Positions 40,050-51,881 of a stretch of 64,000 nucleotides of DNA are shown piece after piece. The position numbers were made by a program, and so were the translations under genes. The stretch covers positions 16,062,723 to 16,126,722 of the forward strand of contig NC_084804.1 of NCBI RefSeq assembly GCF_963583255.1. Direction: 5' to 3'. Origin of the DNA: Pyrus communis (Eukaryota > Streptophyta > Magnoliopsida > Rosales > Rosaceae). The notes below the pieces were generated by a model that was given only the letters and a program-made list of their open reading frames with translations, was not told where the DNA came from and searched no databases. The stretch's first letter is position 1; the number at the start of each line of letters is the position of its first letter.

Positions 40050-41993
40050 CCATTACAGTCCCTAATCACAATTCCCACACCCCCTAACCTCAGAGTTATA
40101 GCTCTACGCACCATCCACATTAACCTTGTGATATCCCGGAGGTGGCCTGGACCATCGCGAACAGATAATCAGGCAAGTAGGAGCTGGAGGTTTGGACGTG
40201 ATTTTTAAAAATTCCTATCACCAGTTAAAAGCACGGCAAGCCACGATATTAGGCATAAGATTCAAAATCTCCACCCAGAACTTCAAGTTCCTAGCTGACC
40301 CAATAGCCCAAATCATCATCAGAATCCCATCGAAGTCGGCCTGATTCAAAGTTTGTGCCATTCGGAGCACCCAATCCACTGCAAATTCATCGACCAAAGG
40401 AAATTGGAAAGCACCCATAGGAGAGGAAATCCAAACTGCTCAGGCAAACAGACACTCTAGCAGAAAATGATGCGTAGTCTCACCCTCTGACCCACATAAA
40501 GTACAACGAGGATCAACCGGAATATGTTTGCGAATAAGATTGGCTGTCATTGGAACGATATTAGATACAAGTCTCCAGGCTATCATTTTAACTTTAGGTG
40601 GAATGTCGGCCTTCCAAAGTTTTTCCCAAAGACCATCGAAGGGACAACTTGGTGTCGAGAAGGAAGCAGCCAGAGAAGGTGGAAGAATTCAGTTCTTAGA
40701 AACATGATAAGCACTTTTGACGGTGAATTTCCCTTTATTGTCACAATGCCAGATGATTCTATCTTCCATTGGGCGCTTGCTCAAAGGAATAAACGGCACA
40801 AGGTCTACTTCCTCCTTCAAAAGAACCGACGACAGGAGGTCCACATTCCACCAAAAATCAACCGTGATGAAGTCGCGAATAACAGATATGGGATTGTTCA
40901 CAAGCCTTGGTGAAGAAACCTGGAAGGTGGAGGGATAGGGCAGCCACCTATCACCCCAGACTCGCATGCGTCTTCGGTCTCCAATTTGGCAATCTTGATC
41001 CTAGTTTAATAATCTCTCAGCCCACACAGATGTTACGCCATACAACGACGCATTCGGCCGCACCACCGTATCCATAAAGGAGGAATGCGGGAAATACCAA
41101 GTTTTCAGTAGCCTGGCAACCAGAGATTGAGGTTCCACAAGTAATTTCCACCCTTGCTTTGCTAACAGCCCAAGATTAAAGGCGTAGAGGTTACGAAACC
41201 CAAGGCCACCCTTCGATTTTGGTCCGCAAAGTTTGTCCCAAGCCAACCAATGAATCCGTTCAAAGTTACTTGTATCATTCCACTAAAAGGAAACCATAAT
41301 TTGATGCAGGTTGTCGCATAAGTATTTGGGTAATAGGTGACAGTACATCTAGTATAGTGGGATTGCTTGGGCAACCACCTTCACCAATAACTCTTTCCCA
41401 GTTGCATTCAGAAATTTCCCTTTCCACCTGCGGAGTTTTTTTCCAGAGACGCTCCTTTATATGATTAAAGCAAGCCCCTTGGTTTTGACCCACAAAGGTA
41501 GGAAGCCCAAGGTACTTCTCATGTCTATACACCCATTCCACCCCAAGCAAGTCAGCCAGCAATATCTGATTTCCCCTTCTAATGTTTCTACTAAAGCTCA
41601 CTGCACTTTCAATAAATTCACTTGTTGACCCTATGGGTCTTCATAAGAGTTAAGAATCGACTTCACCAGCAGGCAATCTTCCCGATGAGCTCGCTCGAAC
41701 ACAGAGCAATCATCGGCAAAGAGAATATGATGGATTGACGGGGCATTCTGGCAGTTTGAAATTCCTTGGATAGCACCCGAGCATACATACTTTGCAATCA
41801 TAGCCAAGAAACCCTCGGCACACAATAAGAAGATAAAGGGTGAAATAGGGTCACCTTGTCTCAGACCACAGGATGGTAGCACGTAACCCCTTCGAGAACC
41901 GTTGAAATAATCGAGTATGACACTGAGGAGATGCACATCATGATCAAATTCACCCACCTTGTATTAAATCCCAGCTTCAGCATAACACATTCC

Positions 41994-42184
41994 AAGTACT
42001 TGCTAACAGGTTGAAGGTCTTGCTGCCCAAAATTATTTCACCTTGCCAAAGTGCCTTTGTACCACGTACAGCCATTTCGAAGCCAGTATTGTATTATCTG
42101 AAATGGCTCTACCTGGTACAAAGGCACTTTGGAAAGGTGAAATAATTTTGGGCAGCAAGACCTTCAACCTGTAGCAAGTACTTT
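41994..42184. repeat. Long inverted duplication (hairpin) within LINE RT
   Basis: Arms 41994-42078 and 42100-42184, about 85 bp each, are nearly perfect inverted copies around a 21-bp spacer. Both contain ttgaaggtcttgctgccc or its complement. The right arm encodes the genuine RT text (LPKIISPFQSAFVPGRAISD on minus). The left arm is the inverted copy and stands where the catalytic motif A (AYDRV-type) should be. Confidence 0.9.
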
Positions 42185-42431
42185 TGAGATAATTTTATAC
42201 ACCACATACAGAGACTTATAGGGCGCAGTTGCGTCATCCCGAGGGTGGGGCTGCTTCAGAATTAGAGCCACATTCGTAAAGTTGATTTTCCTCAACATTT
42301 GTCCAGATGAGAGGATCAATATTACTACATTAGACACATCAGTACCAACAATAGGCCAATATTTTTTGAAAAATAGATGAGGCATGTTATCGGGCCCAAG
42401 AGATTTACTAGCTTTTGGAAAGCAAAGGTAT

Positions 42432-42769
42432 TGAAACAATGAACAACAACGGAAGAAAAACAGAGAATTTGGATGGACGAGGGAGCTGAAGAGTGAGCAA
42501 ATCTAGCTCAGAGAATATGAGTCTGAGTAGTCTTTCATTCCATTTTCACGCAAAGCATATGACCGCATGCCAGTACAAAAAATAACCATTACAATTCAAA
42601 ACAATCTCAACATTCTATTCTCATAGCCTATGAGCTTGAGAAACAAGGCTCCACTAAGGCTTATAAGTCATTCGAAGTTACTCTCCAATACAACAACTTG
42701 TACTTAAAGAAATTAGAGTACAAAAATCTCAAATGATATAGGGAACGGTTCCTCTCAATTTATATTTCA
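42432..42769 (-). repeat. 3' LTR of copia-3
   Basis: A 338-bp LTR: TGAAACAATGAAC at 42432 and TATATTTCA ending at 42769, preceded on the minus strand by the polypurine tract aaaggggagtat and the end of pol. Flank ggtat (42427-42431) is LINE sequence. The partner 5' LTR is lost. Confidence 0.8.
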
Positions 42770-42850
42770 ATACTCCCCTTTAAATTGTGCACTGATTTCA
42801 CTCCAAGAACTTTCCTCAGACAATAGAATTGGTCTTTGCTTTTGTAAAGA

Positions 42851-45800
42851 TGTGATATCCCGTCCCCAAAATTATTATTTTATTTTATTCTTGACATATT
42901 TCGAAGTTTTACTTGGAACTAGTTCGTTAATTCTCCAAATTTGAGAAAAAACAAAGTGAGGGGTGCTTTAGTCATTTCCAATTTTCTCGACCTTTTTGGT
43001 CAACTCTTGAATTGGTTAGGTAGAGTTCGTTTCCATGAACGCGTAGGCGTAAACGGATCTTATTTCCAAGTCAGAACGAAGAAGTTGGAGTTGTTTGAAG
43101 TTGGTGGCATTTTGGTGAAACCTCCAGAAAAAGAGGGAGGTTTCTGAAAAATGGGAAGAAGGCTGCTATTAACCCGTTTTAGGGGAGAATTGGACCCATA
43201 AACCTACAAAACTTGACCCGCTTGTATCTTCTTCATCCGAGCCGTTTTGGGTGATCTTAGTGTCCATGGAAAGCTCTTGATGAATCCTACATCTCTATGG
43301 TGTTAGATTTTCCAATTTCTTTTCCATCTTTGCAGTTCGAAACCACAAAGCCCACGACTTTTCCGGCAGTTTTATCATTTTTCCGGTGATTTCAGCAACC
43401 ATTTCCTTCGAATGAGGTATGAAACTTCATCTACTCTTCGTAATCTTCAAGTTGGTATACTTAGTTTGTGCTTTCGTATTCATTTTAGAGTTGGGTGTTT
43501 AGAACCCTAGAAATCCAGTTTTCTCCGGTGAATTTGGACGGTTTCCGGTTAGAATTTATCATAGGCCTAGTTGTGAAAAGTGTTTCCCTTGTTGAGCTCT
43601 AGCTACCACGTAAATTTGAGCTCATCTAGTTAATGTTGAAAATTCGGGGTTTCTAAACCATCCATCTTGGCTACCACCGCGTGTGGCGGTGCGTGGGATC
43701 ATTCACGAGTGTTTTCTAGGTTCCAAATACCTTCTAGTGATCCTGTGAACCTATGTCTAGCTTGGTTTCCCAAAATTCTATTGTTTGGTGTGGTGATCAA
43801 TTTCGACCGCCACTTGTTTGTGTGATTGACGGCAATCCGACCATTGGATCATAAGGAAATTTTAGTATGTTATTCTAGAAGCTTAATGTGGACTTTGGGG
43901 AGTTATGGATCAGATATTGGATGTGCGGATCTTCAAGATCGAATTACGTAGAGTGGTGGACCCTATCGTTGACCGAGAGTTGAATGGTAGTCAACATGTC
44001 TCGATACGTTCTAAATAATAAAATTAGTACTATGGGAGACTTATGTGAAGTCTAGTGGGCCTACATTGGTTAGAGAGTGACTTGAACATATGTGATATGG
44101 TTATTACCTTGATTTCTTATATGGGTATCATCTGTGAATTTGATTTGGTTTTATAATGTGATTCTACTGAAATATGATTATATATATATATATTTAGCCA
44201 TAGACCTATGTTTATTAAACATGATTTGGCTTGTGTACTGATGATGATCGTGATATGTGATTTGACGTGCATATTCGAAAGGTGGTTGATTTGCATAAAG
44301 GGTATGATATGATGAAATGTGAGTGACTTTAATATATGTGAAAATGGTTTTATAATTATGTTTCCTATAAATTGTTAATTTTTATATTTAGCCATCGATG
44401 TAGTTATATGAAGTGGGAATTGACGTGCATAATGGAAATATGGTTTGATTTGTATGATTGGCTTGATTTGATGAAAGGTGAGGGCTAGTGGTGGACCGTT
44501 AATCCATTGTCGTGGGGTTTGTTGCTTCGAAACGTGTTTCATCCCTCGTTTCATTATTTCATTTCTTGCTTTGTTAAGCGTTTATAACTTGAGTAACTTG
44601 ATTCATGTGTTGTTTCATTGATTGGTGGTTATGCAATGTACTCCGCGATTCCGTTGAGTGAGGGTCCAGAATCGTATCTTGGTTTGGATTCCGTTGAGTG
44701 ATGGTCCGGAATCGTATCTTGGTTTGGGTTCCGTTGAGTGATGGTCTAGAATCCCTCTTACTCCGCGATTCTATTGAGTGATGGTCCAGGATCGTATCCA
44801 CATTGGGTTTCATTGAGTTTGGATTAAGATAGCTTCAAAGATGTAGGCTTCAGGCTTCGGTCAAACTGTATCGCTCTAACCTTACTTTTCATTATGTGTA
44901 TGAGAATATGGTTGTGAGATGTTGTGATTGTTTCAGGCAAACCGTTGGATGTCTGGGTGACTCCCTCAGAGTTTTCAAAAGTTTGGTGTTGATTTCTTAT
45001 GAATGATTTATATTCAAGGTTTATAAACTGTGATTGATGGCTGGTTTTATTATTGTATCACATGCTTATATAATTGTCACCCACCCGAGCCTCTAGCTTA
45101 TCTGAATGCCTCATTTGCCAATGCACCAATTCCATAATATTGGCATTGACTTTACATATGACAGGTCTGGGTAGATTATGCGAAACCGCTTGATTTTTTT
45201 GGTTCCATTGAGTTGTCCGAAACCCGATGTTGTTGGATTCCGTTGAGTGATCCAAAATCCTTGCTCTTGAGGTGATCTTAGAATCCTAAATTCGAGTAGA
45301 TGGGAATTACCCACAATAGATATTGTGAAAATAAATTAGAATTACCATGTTTATTACTCATAATCCAAGTGGGGAATTATATAGAGTTTGTTGGTTAATT
45401 CGTGAAATGTTATGTTATCGCACTGTTTGATTAACGTAATTAAATGCTAAGATCGTGCATCTTAGATTCATGAATTGATTAATTGACGGGATTGTGGAAT
45501 GACGTTGGATATGAGTGTGGTTATTATAAGTATTTTGGTTGATTAATATTTCTAGAGAATAAAATGTACTTTGTTAATTCTTAAATATGTTACACGCTAT
45601 GAAATGCGATTTTATGTGGGAAACGTGATAATTTATGTGATGGATGAAATGGAAATGTTAATCGTCATGTGGGATTGTTATGTTGGATATCATTGTTATT
45701 GTTATGATTAGACTTGTTGATAAATGTGGCTAGAGAATGGTCTTCCGCTTCATTGGTTCTTTGAAATGTTACATGTTGTGAATTGAGGTATCATGTTATG

Positions 45801-46177
45801 ACATAATGACCTATATATAGATGGAGGGGAAATCATGATTTTCAGGTGGGTTTGTTATGTAACCCTGAGTCTAGTAATTTCATGCTTGTCAAGTTCTATT
45901 GATTGATTGAGAAATGTTATGCATTTCGACTTAATCGGACTGTGATATATGTCAATTATTATGCATGACGAACTACGAATGGCTTGATCCCTGTTTAGGG
46001 TACGTAGGCAGTCTAATGGGGAGGTTAGATGCAACCATAAAGCATACGAAAAATTACTATGCGATTCAATTATTGGGTTGTGCTTTGCCCATGTCCCAGA
46101 GGTGGGGTATGATAGATACGGGTTTTTGGTGACGTCACGTGTCAATTCTGGACGTATATCGGGATTGGGGCGTCACA
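42851..46177 (+). mobile_element. 3.3-kb solo LTR, TSD AAAGA
   Basis: The element begins TGTGATATCCCGTCCCC and ends GGGATTGGGGCGTCACA, with TSD aaaga at 42846-42850 and 46178-46182. No coding region, primer site or second LTR. It has the same family features as 8653-10706. Very long LTRs of this kind are known from large plant gypsy elements; internal-domain identity cannot be read here. Strand is arbitrary. Confidence 0.85.
44647..44806. repeat. 40-bp tandem repeats inside the solo LTR
   Basis: Four units of 39-41 bp with core gattccgttgagtgatggtc and agaatcgtatc. Confidence 0.9.
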
Positions 46178-46830
46178 AAAGATGTCTGCTTGTTGCTCAT
46201 TTGTTGGATAGTAGACCAGATCAATTACACCTTTCTACAATGATTCCTTGATCAATTAATGATACCTCATGTTAATGTGCTTAGTTTTTGACACGCCCCG
46301 ACCCCAAGGTCCTAGGGACATCGAGATGATCACATGCTAGCCGACACCCGAAGGGTGACGAAAGCCATTTAATTTAAACGAAACTGAGAAATAAGCTAAA
46401 ATACGCAATAGGGCTAATTATACAAATAAACGTTCAAATTCTAAGTATTGAAATTAGGTAATTACACAACACGTCCAGAGCATAAGTCTATCACAGAGTA
46501 CAAGCAGAAACTAAGATAGAGAAGTGCTATTACAATAGATGGCAAAACGGAGCGAATATAACACAATATCACTGGTAGGGGAATGCCTCGTAGCTCAGAT
46601 CGTATTCCTCGTTCATAGGTCTTGAAGGGGCGCAAAACAAACATGAGTGGACCAAGTATATATATATATAAAATATAATAAAACAGTTATCAACGTACTA
46701 ACCCCCAGGTTTTATGAAAACATAAATATAATGATAAATATAGGTTTTCCGAAACCTGGCATGCTGTGCAATGCCTCAAATCATAATTTGCATAAAATAA
46801 TAAACACTAGTGAATGTCCGATAACTCTTC

Positions 46831-46960
46831 AGGCCCCATGCCGGCTTCCCATCTCTGAGCAGACAGTCAGAGGAAAATACACTTTAGGCCCCATGCCGGC
46901 TCCCCGTCCCTGTGCTAAATAGCCAGAGGAAACACACTTCAGGCCCTATGCCAACACCAA
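46831..46960. repeat. 55-bp tandem repeats in the 2.36-kb solo LTR
   Basis: Units beginning aggccccatgccggct start at 46831, 46886 and 46941. Confidence 0.9.
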
Positions 46961-47519
46961 ACTGTCACCCGGGACGGACCGGATCTATCCCTACGTCCCG
47001 TAGCCGAAAGGACCACTAGGTAAGTACAAAACCAGTTAACATACATATATTGAAAATCAACTTCATAGTATAAAGGCATCCATCATCTATACTATAAAGA
47101 AGTGTTATAAACATGTTCTACATATCATATCGTCATCCATCAGATATTCTATAAGAACATGGGTTATAAGAAAAATAGTAGTAATTCAAACTAGCCTCAG
47201 TAAGCATGTTATCTCAAAACGTTTCGTAAAACATAATTGTGAAATAATGTTTTTCTATGTATGCATTTCTACCATCAAAACATGCATTTTTAGAAGGGGT
47301 CCACTCACCGTACACCGTTGCCGTACCAAACAGGAATAACGGAATCACTGCTAAGAATCGCACATAAACACACAATTGGTACTTTCAGTCAAACTCTACT
47401 CAAACGATCGAATTTAGGAAAACAGACATCGGAAACGGGTTTAGAACGTCAAAATTAGTCTAGGAGGGATCCCGCATGAAAACCCAAAAAGTCAACCCCG
47501 AGGTCAAAGTTAACGTTGA

Positions 47520-47615
47520 CCGTTGACTGGTCAAAGTCAAAAGTCAATGCTGACCTTTGACCCAGTCAACGGTCAACGATCAACGGGTCAAGGTCAACAG
47601 GTCATGGGTCAACCC
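47520..47615. repeat. Short 'ggtcaac/ggtcaaag' repeats
   Basis: About ten close copies of gtcaacg, gtcaaag or gtcaatg occur within 100 bp, with gttgacc complements. This clustering of W-box-like TTGAC cores (both strands) may be regulatory in the LTR or a simple expansion. Confidence 0.6.
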
Positions 47616-48625
47616 GGTTTAGGGTTTGGGTATTGGATCCGAGTTTGGGTTAGGAAAAATGGGTTTAGGTTTTAGGTGGGCTGGGTTTGGTTTTAAACCA
47701 CACGGCCCAAAGGCCCAAATAGAAAGGGTTTTGGGTTTGCTAAACACGGCCCTAAGGCCTTTGGGTCTTAACGAAAAAAGAAAAATAAAAATAAAAATAA
47801 ATAAATAAATAAAAATGGAAAGGGTTAGGGTTTTGGGCTGAAAGCCGAAACAGGCCTAAGGCCCGTGGTGGGGGAGACGGCCTGAAGGCCTGGTGTGAAC
47901 CGGTGGAGGATGCCGGAGCTTCCACAGCTCCGGCCAACTTCAAACGTGCAAACGAGACCCCGATCTAGGTACCAAAATGAAGCACTAGACGAGAGGAGTA
48001 TTTTTATACCTTTGGTTCGCTGTAAAACGGCATGTGGTGGTCGGAAAATCCCTCGGCAACCATGAAACTCGCCGGAGATGGGTGTGCCTTCACCCGTGCC
48101 AAATTCACTCCAAAACCTTGGAAATAATAAGCCCACACTCAGTAAAACACATCCAGGCAACAACTAACATGAATAAAAGGGAAGAGACAAAGCTTACCCA
48201 ACCGGAAAAACAATAAAACTCGCCGGAGGTGCTCAGTTCCTACGTCCTCCGGGCGACGAGAGCAAGGGAAAGAGAGAGATGAAGTTTGATGGCGATGATG
48301 GTGACTGTCTCCCTGAGCTGGTGCAACTATGGGTGCGTGTGCACTGTCATGGTGTAGGAGAGGGAGAGAAATGGGAGGGTTTCGAAAGAGGGAAGAAAGA
48401 GTGCAGACAAAAAAAAAAGAAAAAGAAAAAGAAGAAAAAAGAAAGAAAGGAAAGTCACGGCAAGTGGGGGGACAAAAAGAGAAAAGAAAGGTGAGTTGGG
48501 GTACTGCCACGTGGCAGCTTAGGGATAGGGTCAAATCTAAATTTCCAGATCTTGATTGGGTAAAAAATTAAGGACTAAAGTGATAATTCTATAAATTTTT
48601 AGGGAGAATTACAGAATTACACTTA

Positions 48626-48700
48626 TAAGTAGGGGCGGGTGTAACAGTTTTTGGTGAAATATAGGATATAAGTAGGGGCAGGTGTAACAGTTTTTGGTGA
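48626..48700. repeat. Duplicated LTR terminus
   Basis: The text ataagtaggggc(g/a)ggtgtaacag plus tttttggtga occurs at 48625-48656 and again at 48668-48699, about 42 bp apart. The second copy lies outside the TSD-defined element. Confidence 0.85.
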
Positions 48701-49394
48701 TGGCAATTGCTGATGTATTGTCTCAATTCAATGGAATTTCCACATTTTGAAAGTCACCAAAATCCTCCAAAACAAACCTAAGCCAAGTGGCCTATAAAGT
48801 TGCTTCTGATGTACTGGTGTACTCTACCTCTACAATTGATGGAGCTACACAATGTTGATTGACAGAAGCCCAAGAAAACACTCTTCTTCCAGATGTGAAA
48901 GCATAACTTGAAGTGCTTTTCATGTCATCTTCAGACCCTCTCCAATTATTGTCATAGAACCCAACTAACAAGGCTTTTTTCCTTTCACATACTCCAGGCC
49001 AAAGTCCAAGGTGCCTTGGATATACCTTAAAACTCTCTTGGCAGTTCCGAAATGCTTGTTAGAGGGACAATGTATGAATCTAGCCAAAAAACTTGTTGCA
49101 TACATAATGTTTGGTCTTGTTGTTGTAAGATACAATAGACTGCCAACAATTTTTCTGTACTCAGCTTCATCTGCAGCACCACTTCCATCTTCCTTTTTCA
49201 ACTTTTCACTAGGAACAAGTGGTATGCTTACTAATTTGCTATGTTGTAGGCCAAATTTCTTGAGCAGGGATGAAACCTAATGAAGATACTTGTCTCAATT
49301 TACATAACTCCCATGCCAAGAAAATGTGCAATCGCTATTATTTCAAAACTCTGAGAAATCATACTATGAGATTTTATATGCAAAATGGAGTTCG

Positions 49395-49510
49395 TACGCT
49401 GGTGGGAGAAGAGACATTGCAAAAAAAAGGCCTAGGGGACGTATATATAGATCCAAATCAAAATAGTGTTCTCTTACCGGTGGTGATTGAAGTGGATGAA
49501 ATTCCATGTC
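49395..49510 (+). promoter_or_regulatory. DUF241 upstream element, psi3 proximal copy
   Basis: The text ggtgggagaagagacattgc, atatagatccaaatcaaaat and gtgattgaagtggatgaaat corresponds block for block to 54783-54885 (gene 2) and 58350-58450 (gene 3). Confidence 0.55.
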
Positions 49511-49638
49511 CACTTGCCTCAACCAACACTACCTATTAAGCAGATGCAGATGGAAAAGAACACATCAAGTTTGAAGTATACATCAAGCAAAACTTTCAAC
49601 GTTTTCTATTCTATCTTCTCACAAAACACAGAGAAGAA

Positions 49639-50415
49639 ATGGCTTCTACACTCGTTCTAACAGCTTCCACTATAGGCCATACCCGAAGAATTGTTCAAGA
49701 AATTGACGAGCATTTGTGTAGATTGAGGCCTTCCGAGGCCTACCTCCACATCACCATCATCATCAATAAACCTAAGGCTTTGTGGCCTCCATGACCTGCA
49801 TGACTGTGTCGAGAAGTTGCTTCAGTTGCTGCTCACACAAGAAGCCCTGGCATAAGAGCAGAACAAAAAATGGACTAATGAGCTATTTAGATGGCTCTCT
49901 TAGGCTGTTGGATGTTTGCAACACTACCAAGGATGTCGTCTTGCAAACTAAGGAATGTGCACTGGGTCCTTAATTAATGATACGAAGAATGCAAGGAGGT
50001 GAATCTGGAGCTCTCACAAGGGAAGTGAACAAATACTTAAGCTCCAGGAAGATGGTGAAAAAGGCATTACAAAAGACTGAAGAATCCAAACGGAATCAAA
50101 AACCCGTCCACCTACTCTTCCCTCACTGCCACAATGCTTGAATCAATACTATCCATCTCCGGGCCAAAGTGAAAACCAAGCAACTGGTTATCGGTCTCTA
50201 AGAGGATGCAATGTAAAAAAGTAGCTTGTGACGAAGAAACAGAAGTAAATGAATTTGCAGAAGTGGATGCTGCATTCAAGACAAGTAAATCTCATTCCCA
50301 AAACCAGCTTGAAAATCTAGTGTCATGCATTCAGGACCAATAAGAAGGACTTGAGAGCCTATTTAGTCAATTGATCAAAACATGACTTTCACTCCTTAAC
50401 ATCCTAAAACGCTAG
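49639..50415 (+). pseudogene. DUF241 pseudogene psi3
   Basis: ATG 49639 starts MASTLVLTASTIGHTRR, a frameshifted version of the family's TRSNSFPSRPHP start. The matching pieces HLCRLRPSEA, LHDCVEKLLQ, KWTNELFRWLS-like and DVCNTTKDVVLQTKECALGP follow with stops at about 49855 and 49973. Later pieces GGESGALTREVNKYLSSRKM (from about 49996) and EVNEFAEVDAAFKTSKS are recognisable. The segment corresponding to SSLNKD...VEAVT is deleted near 50125. A stop replaces Gln in DQ-EGLE (about 50341), and the frame ends at TAG 50413-50415. It is closest in sequence to gene 3. Confidence 0.9.
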
Positions 50416-51184
50416 CATTGGATCTTATATTTTCTACATGAAACATAATGCATCCTTTGCTATAATTTCATAGAGTCCGTTGAATAAAGTATTTACGAGA
50501 CATTCAGGAATGAACTATTTTATGAGACATTCAGGAATGAACTATTTACCCAAATGAATTTTCTGTTTTAAAAATAAATTAGTAGTTTTCTCTGCTTTTC
50601 TATGAGTAAACTAGCAAAATATGGGATTTCAAGTTATCTACATTGAATAGTTCTGCCAACTTTTATGTTATGCATTTGAATAATTGCTAATAACTCAAGA
50701 ACAAGGATGTTTTAAAATCTCGATTTTTATTTTCTCCAAGTCTTGTAGCACGTCCACTATGATGGTGAAAAAACTGAACCCTGTGATTGGACGAGGGAAA
50801 ATAAAGTTCCATGGAATTCAAAGTTTAAGGTTCAGCAATCTACTATATAAAAATTAGACAAACAGACTTGAAAATGACCAAATACAATACATTTGTGAAA
50901 ATCTTTAAATGACACATTTTATGGTATCATTTTGAAAGTCTTGTGTTATTACCTCTGTAGTGCACTTCTAGTTTTTTAGTTGTATTTTCTTAGTGTCAAG
51001 TAGTTCGCTAGTAGTTTTCTTATTGTGTCTTTTAAACCATGGAGTCTAAATATGATTTCCGAGTATATTTTACTAGTCCTTGTAAACTTAGTAAACATTC
51101 ACGGTTGGCTTCATCTTTGCCTGCTTGTTTGTTGAAACCCAGTTCTACAGTGGAAGTGAGCTCAAAGATTGCAAACATGTCATC
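50416..51184. other. Intergenic DNA downstream of psi3
   Basis: AT-rich; contains a short direct duplication gagacattcaggaatgaact at 50498-50517 and 50524-50543. No gene. Confidence 0.6.
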
Positions 51185-51319
51185 CCATCTCATTATTATA
51201 TCACATGAAATAGAAGAGAAAAACTGTATATAGATACAAATGGGAAACACGCTAAATAGTAGGTATTGACTTTCTTGTGTGAGAAAATTAAGGTGCCAAC
51301 CTAAATATGCCTAAATTAA

Positions 51320-51850
51320 TATATACTAAAACCCAAACTCGGGTGGCACTGTTCTAGAGCAGTGTACTTCCCTTTTTACCCCTACTTCTTTTTTGTTATT
51401 TCAACTTTGCCCTTCAACATTTTTGTCCGGTTCCTTTTCTTTCCTGTTTTTACAGTGATTCCTTTTCACTGCTTTTGGTCCATTTTTTTTCCGATTTCTT
51501 TTGCTTCTCTTCTTTCGTAGCCGTCTGCTCTCTCCTCTCTTCGCCTCTGTTGGTCTCAAAGTGGATAGTTTTGTGGTGAGTTTGTCTAATCTTGCATCCA
51601 CAACTTTTTTTATGCAACTGTATGGATTGTGTTCTGTGCAATTTTAGATGTTAGAAGCTTTTAATTTTTTTTTGGGTTCAATTTTAAATGAGTTGTTGCT
51701 TTCGGAGTTTTCGTTTGATGACAGAGATGGGGTTTCTGGGGAGAAACTTTTCATCCATGAGTTTTTTAGTTAGGTTGTGTTGTGGGTCTTGACAAATGGA
51801 TTTTCTTTGTAAATGGATTTTCTGTTGAAATTGTTTCTCTTCTCATTTTT

Positions 51851-51881
<31 letters not shown>

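Larger units (their letters stand above)
39595..42431 (-). mobile_element. Non-LTR retrotransposon (LINE), 5'-truncated
   Basis: The minus-strand element ends in a 28-base poly(A) tract (T at 39595-39622 on plus). RT is spread over several frames: KASKSLGPDNMPHLFFKKYW (about 42415-42355), LRQGDPISPFIFLLCAEGFL (about 41870-41810), HILFADDCSVF with the catalytic F-A-D-D (about 41720). Then a zinc-binding RT domain at about 41250-40690 (KGKFTVKSAYHVSK) and a C-terminal RNase H at 40049-39666 (ALAIRVGLELVVERG, FESDSL, GNYVAHRLAR). Many stops. The 5' side is cut by the copia-3 LTR at 42432. An inverted duplication (41994-42184) removes the catalytic motif-A region of RT. Confidence 0.92.
46289..48646 (-). 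mobile_element. 2.36-kb solo LTR, TSD GTTTT
   Basis: On plus it begins TGACACGCCCCGACCCC and ends GGCGGGTGTAACA. On minus it reads TGTTACACCCGCCCC...GGGGCGTGTCA. TSD gtttt lies at 46284-46288 and 48647-48651. It contains 'gtcaacg/gtcaaag' repeats (47500-47620) and short 55-bp repeats, and no coding region. The ends resemble those of the 42851 LTR, but the bodies differ. Confidence 0.85.
42770..49275 (-). pseudogene. copia-3 pol remnant in three pieces
   Basis: Piece 1 (49275-48647): RT/RNase H with AEYRKIVGSLLYLTTTRPNI, FLARFIHCPSNKHFG and AKRVLRYIQGTLDFG, then a degenerate RNase H. Piece 2 (46288-46178): KTKHINMRYH then EQQADIF. Piece 3 (42850-42770): KAKDQF-like codons and SVHNLKGSIEI before the polypurine tract. 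Joining the pieces across the two solo LTRs restores ADIFTKAK. Everything 5' of about 49275 is deleted, including gag, protease and integrase. Confidence 0.88.

Noticed and set aside
40524..40938. Plus-strand ORFs opposite the LINE
   Set aside because: They are shadows of the minus-strand zinc-binding RT domain.
47825..48534. Minus-strand ORFs of 112 and 131 codons
   Set aside because: They lie within a noncoding solo LTR and are low-complexity (Phe/Ser-rich); no domain seen.
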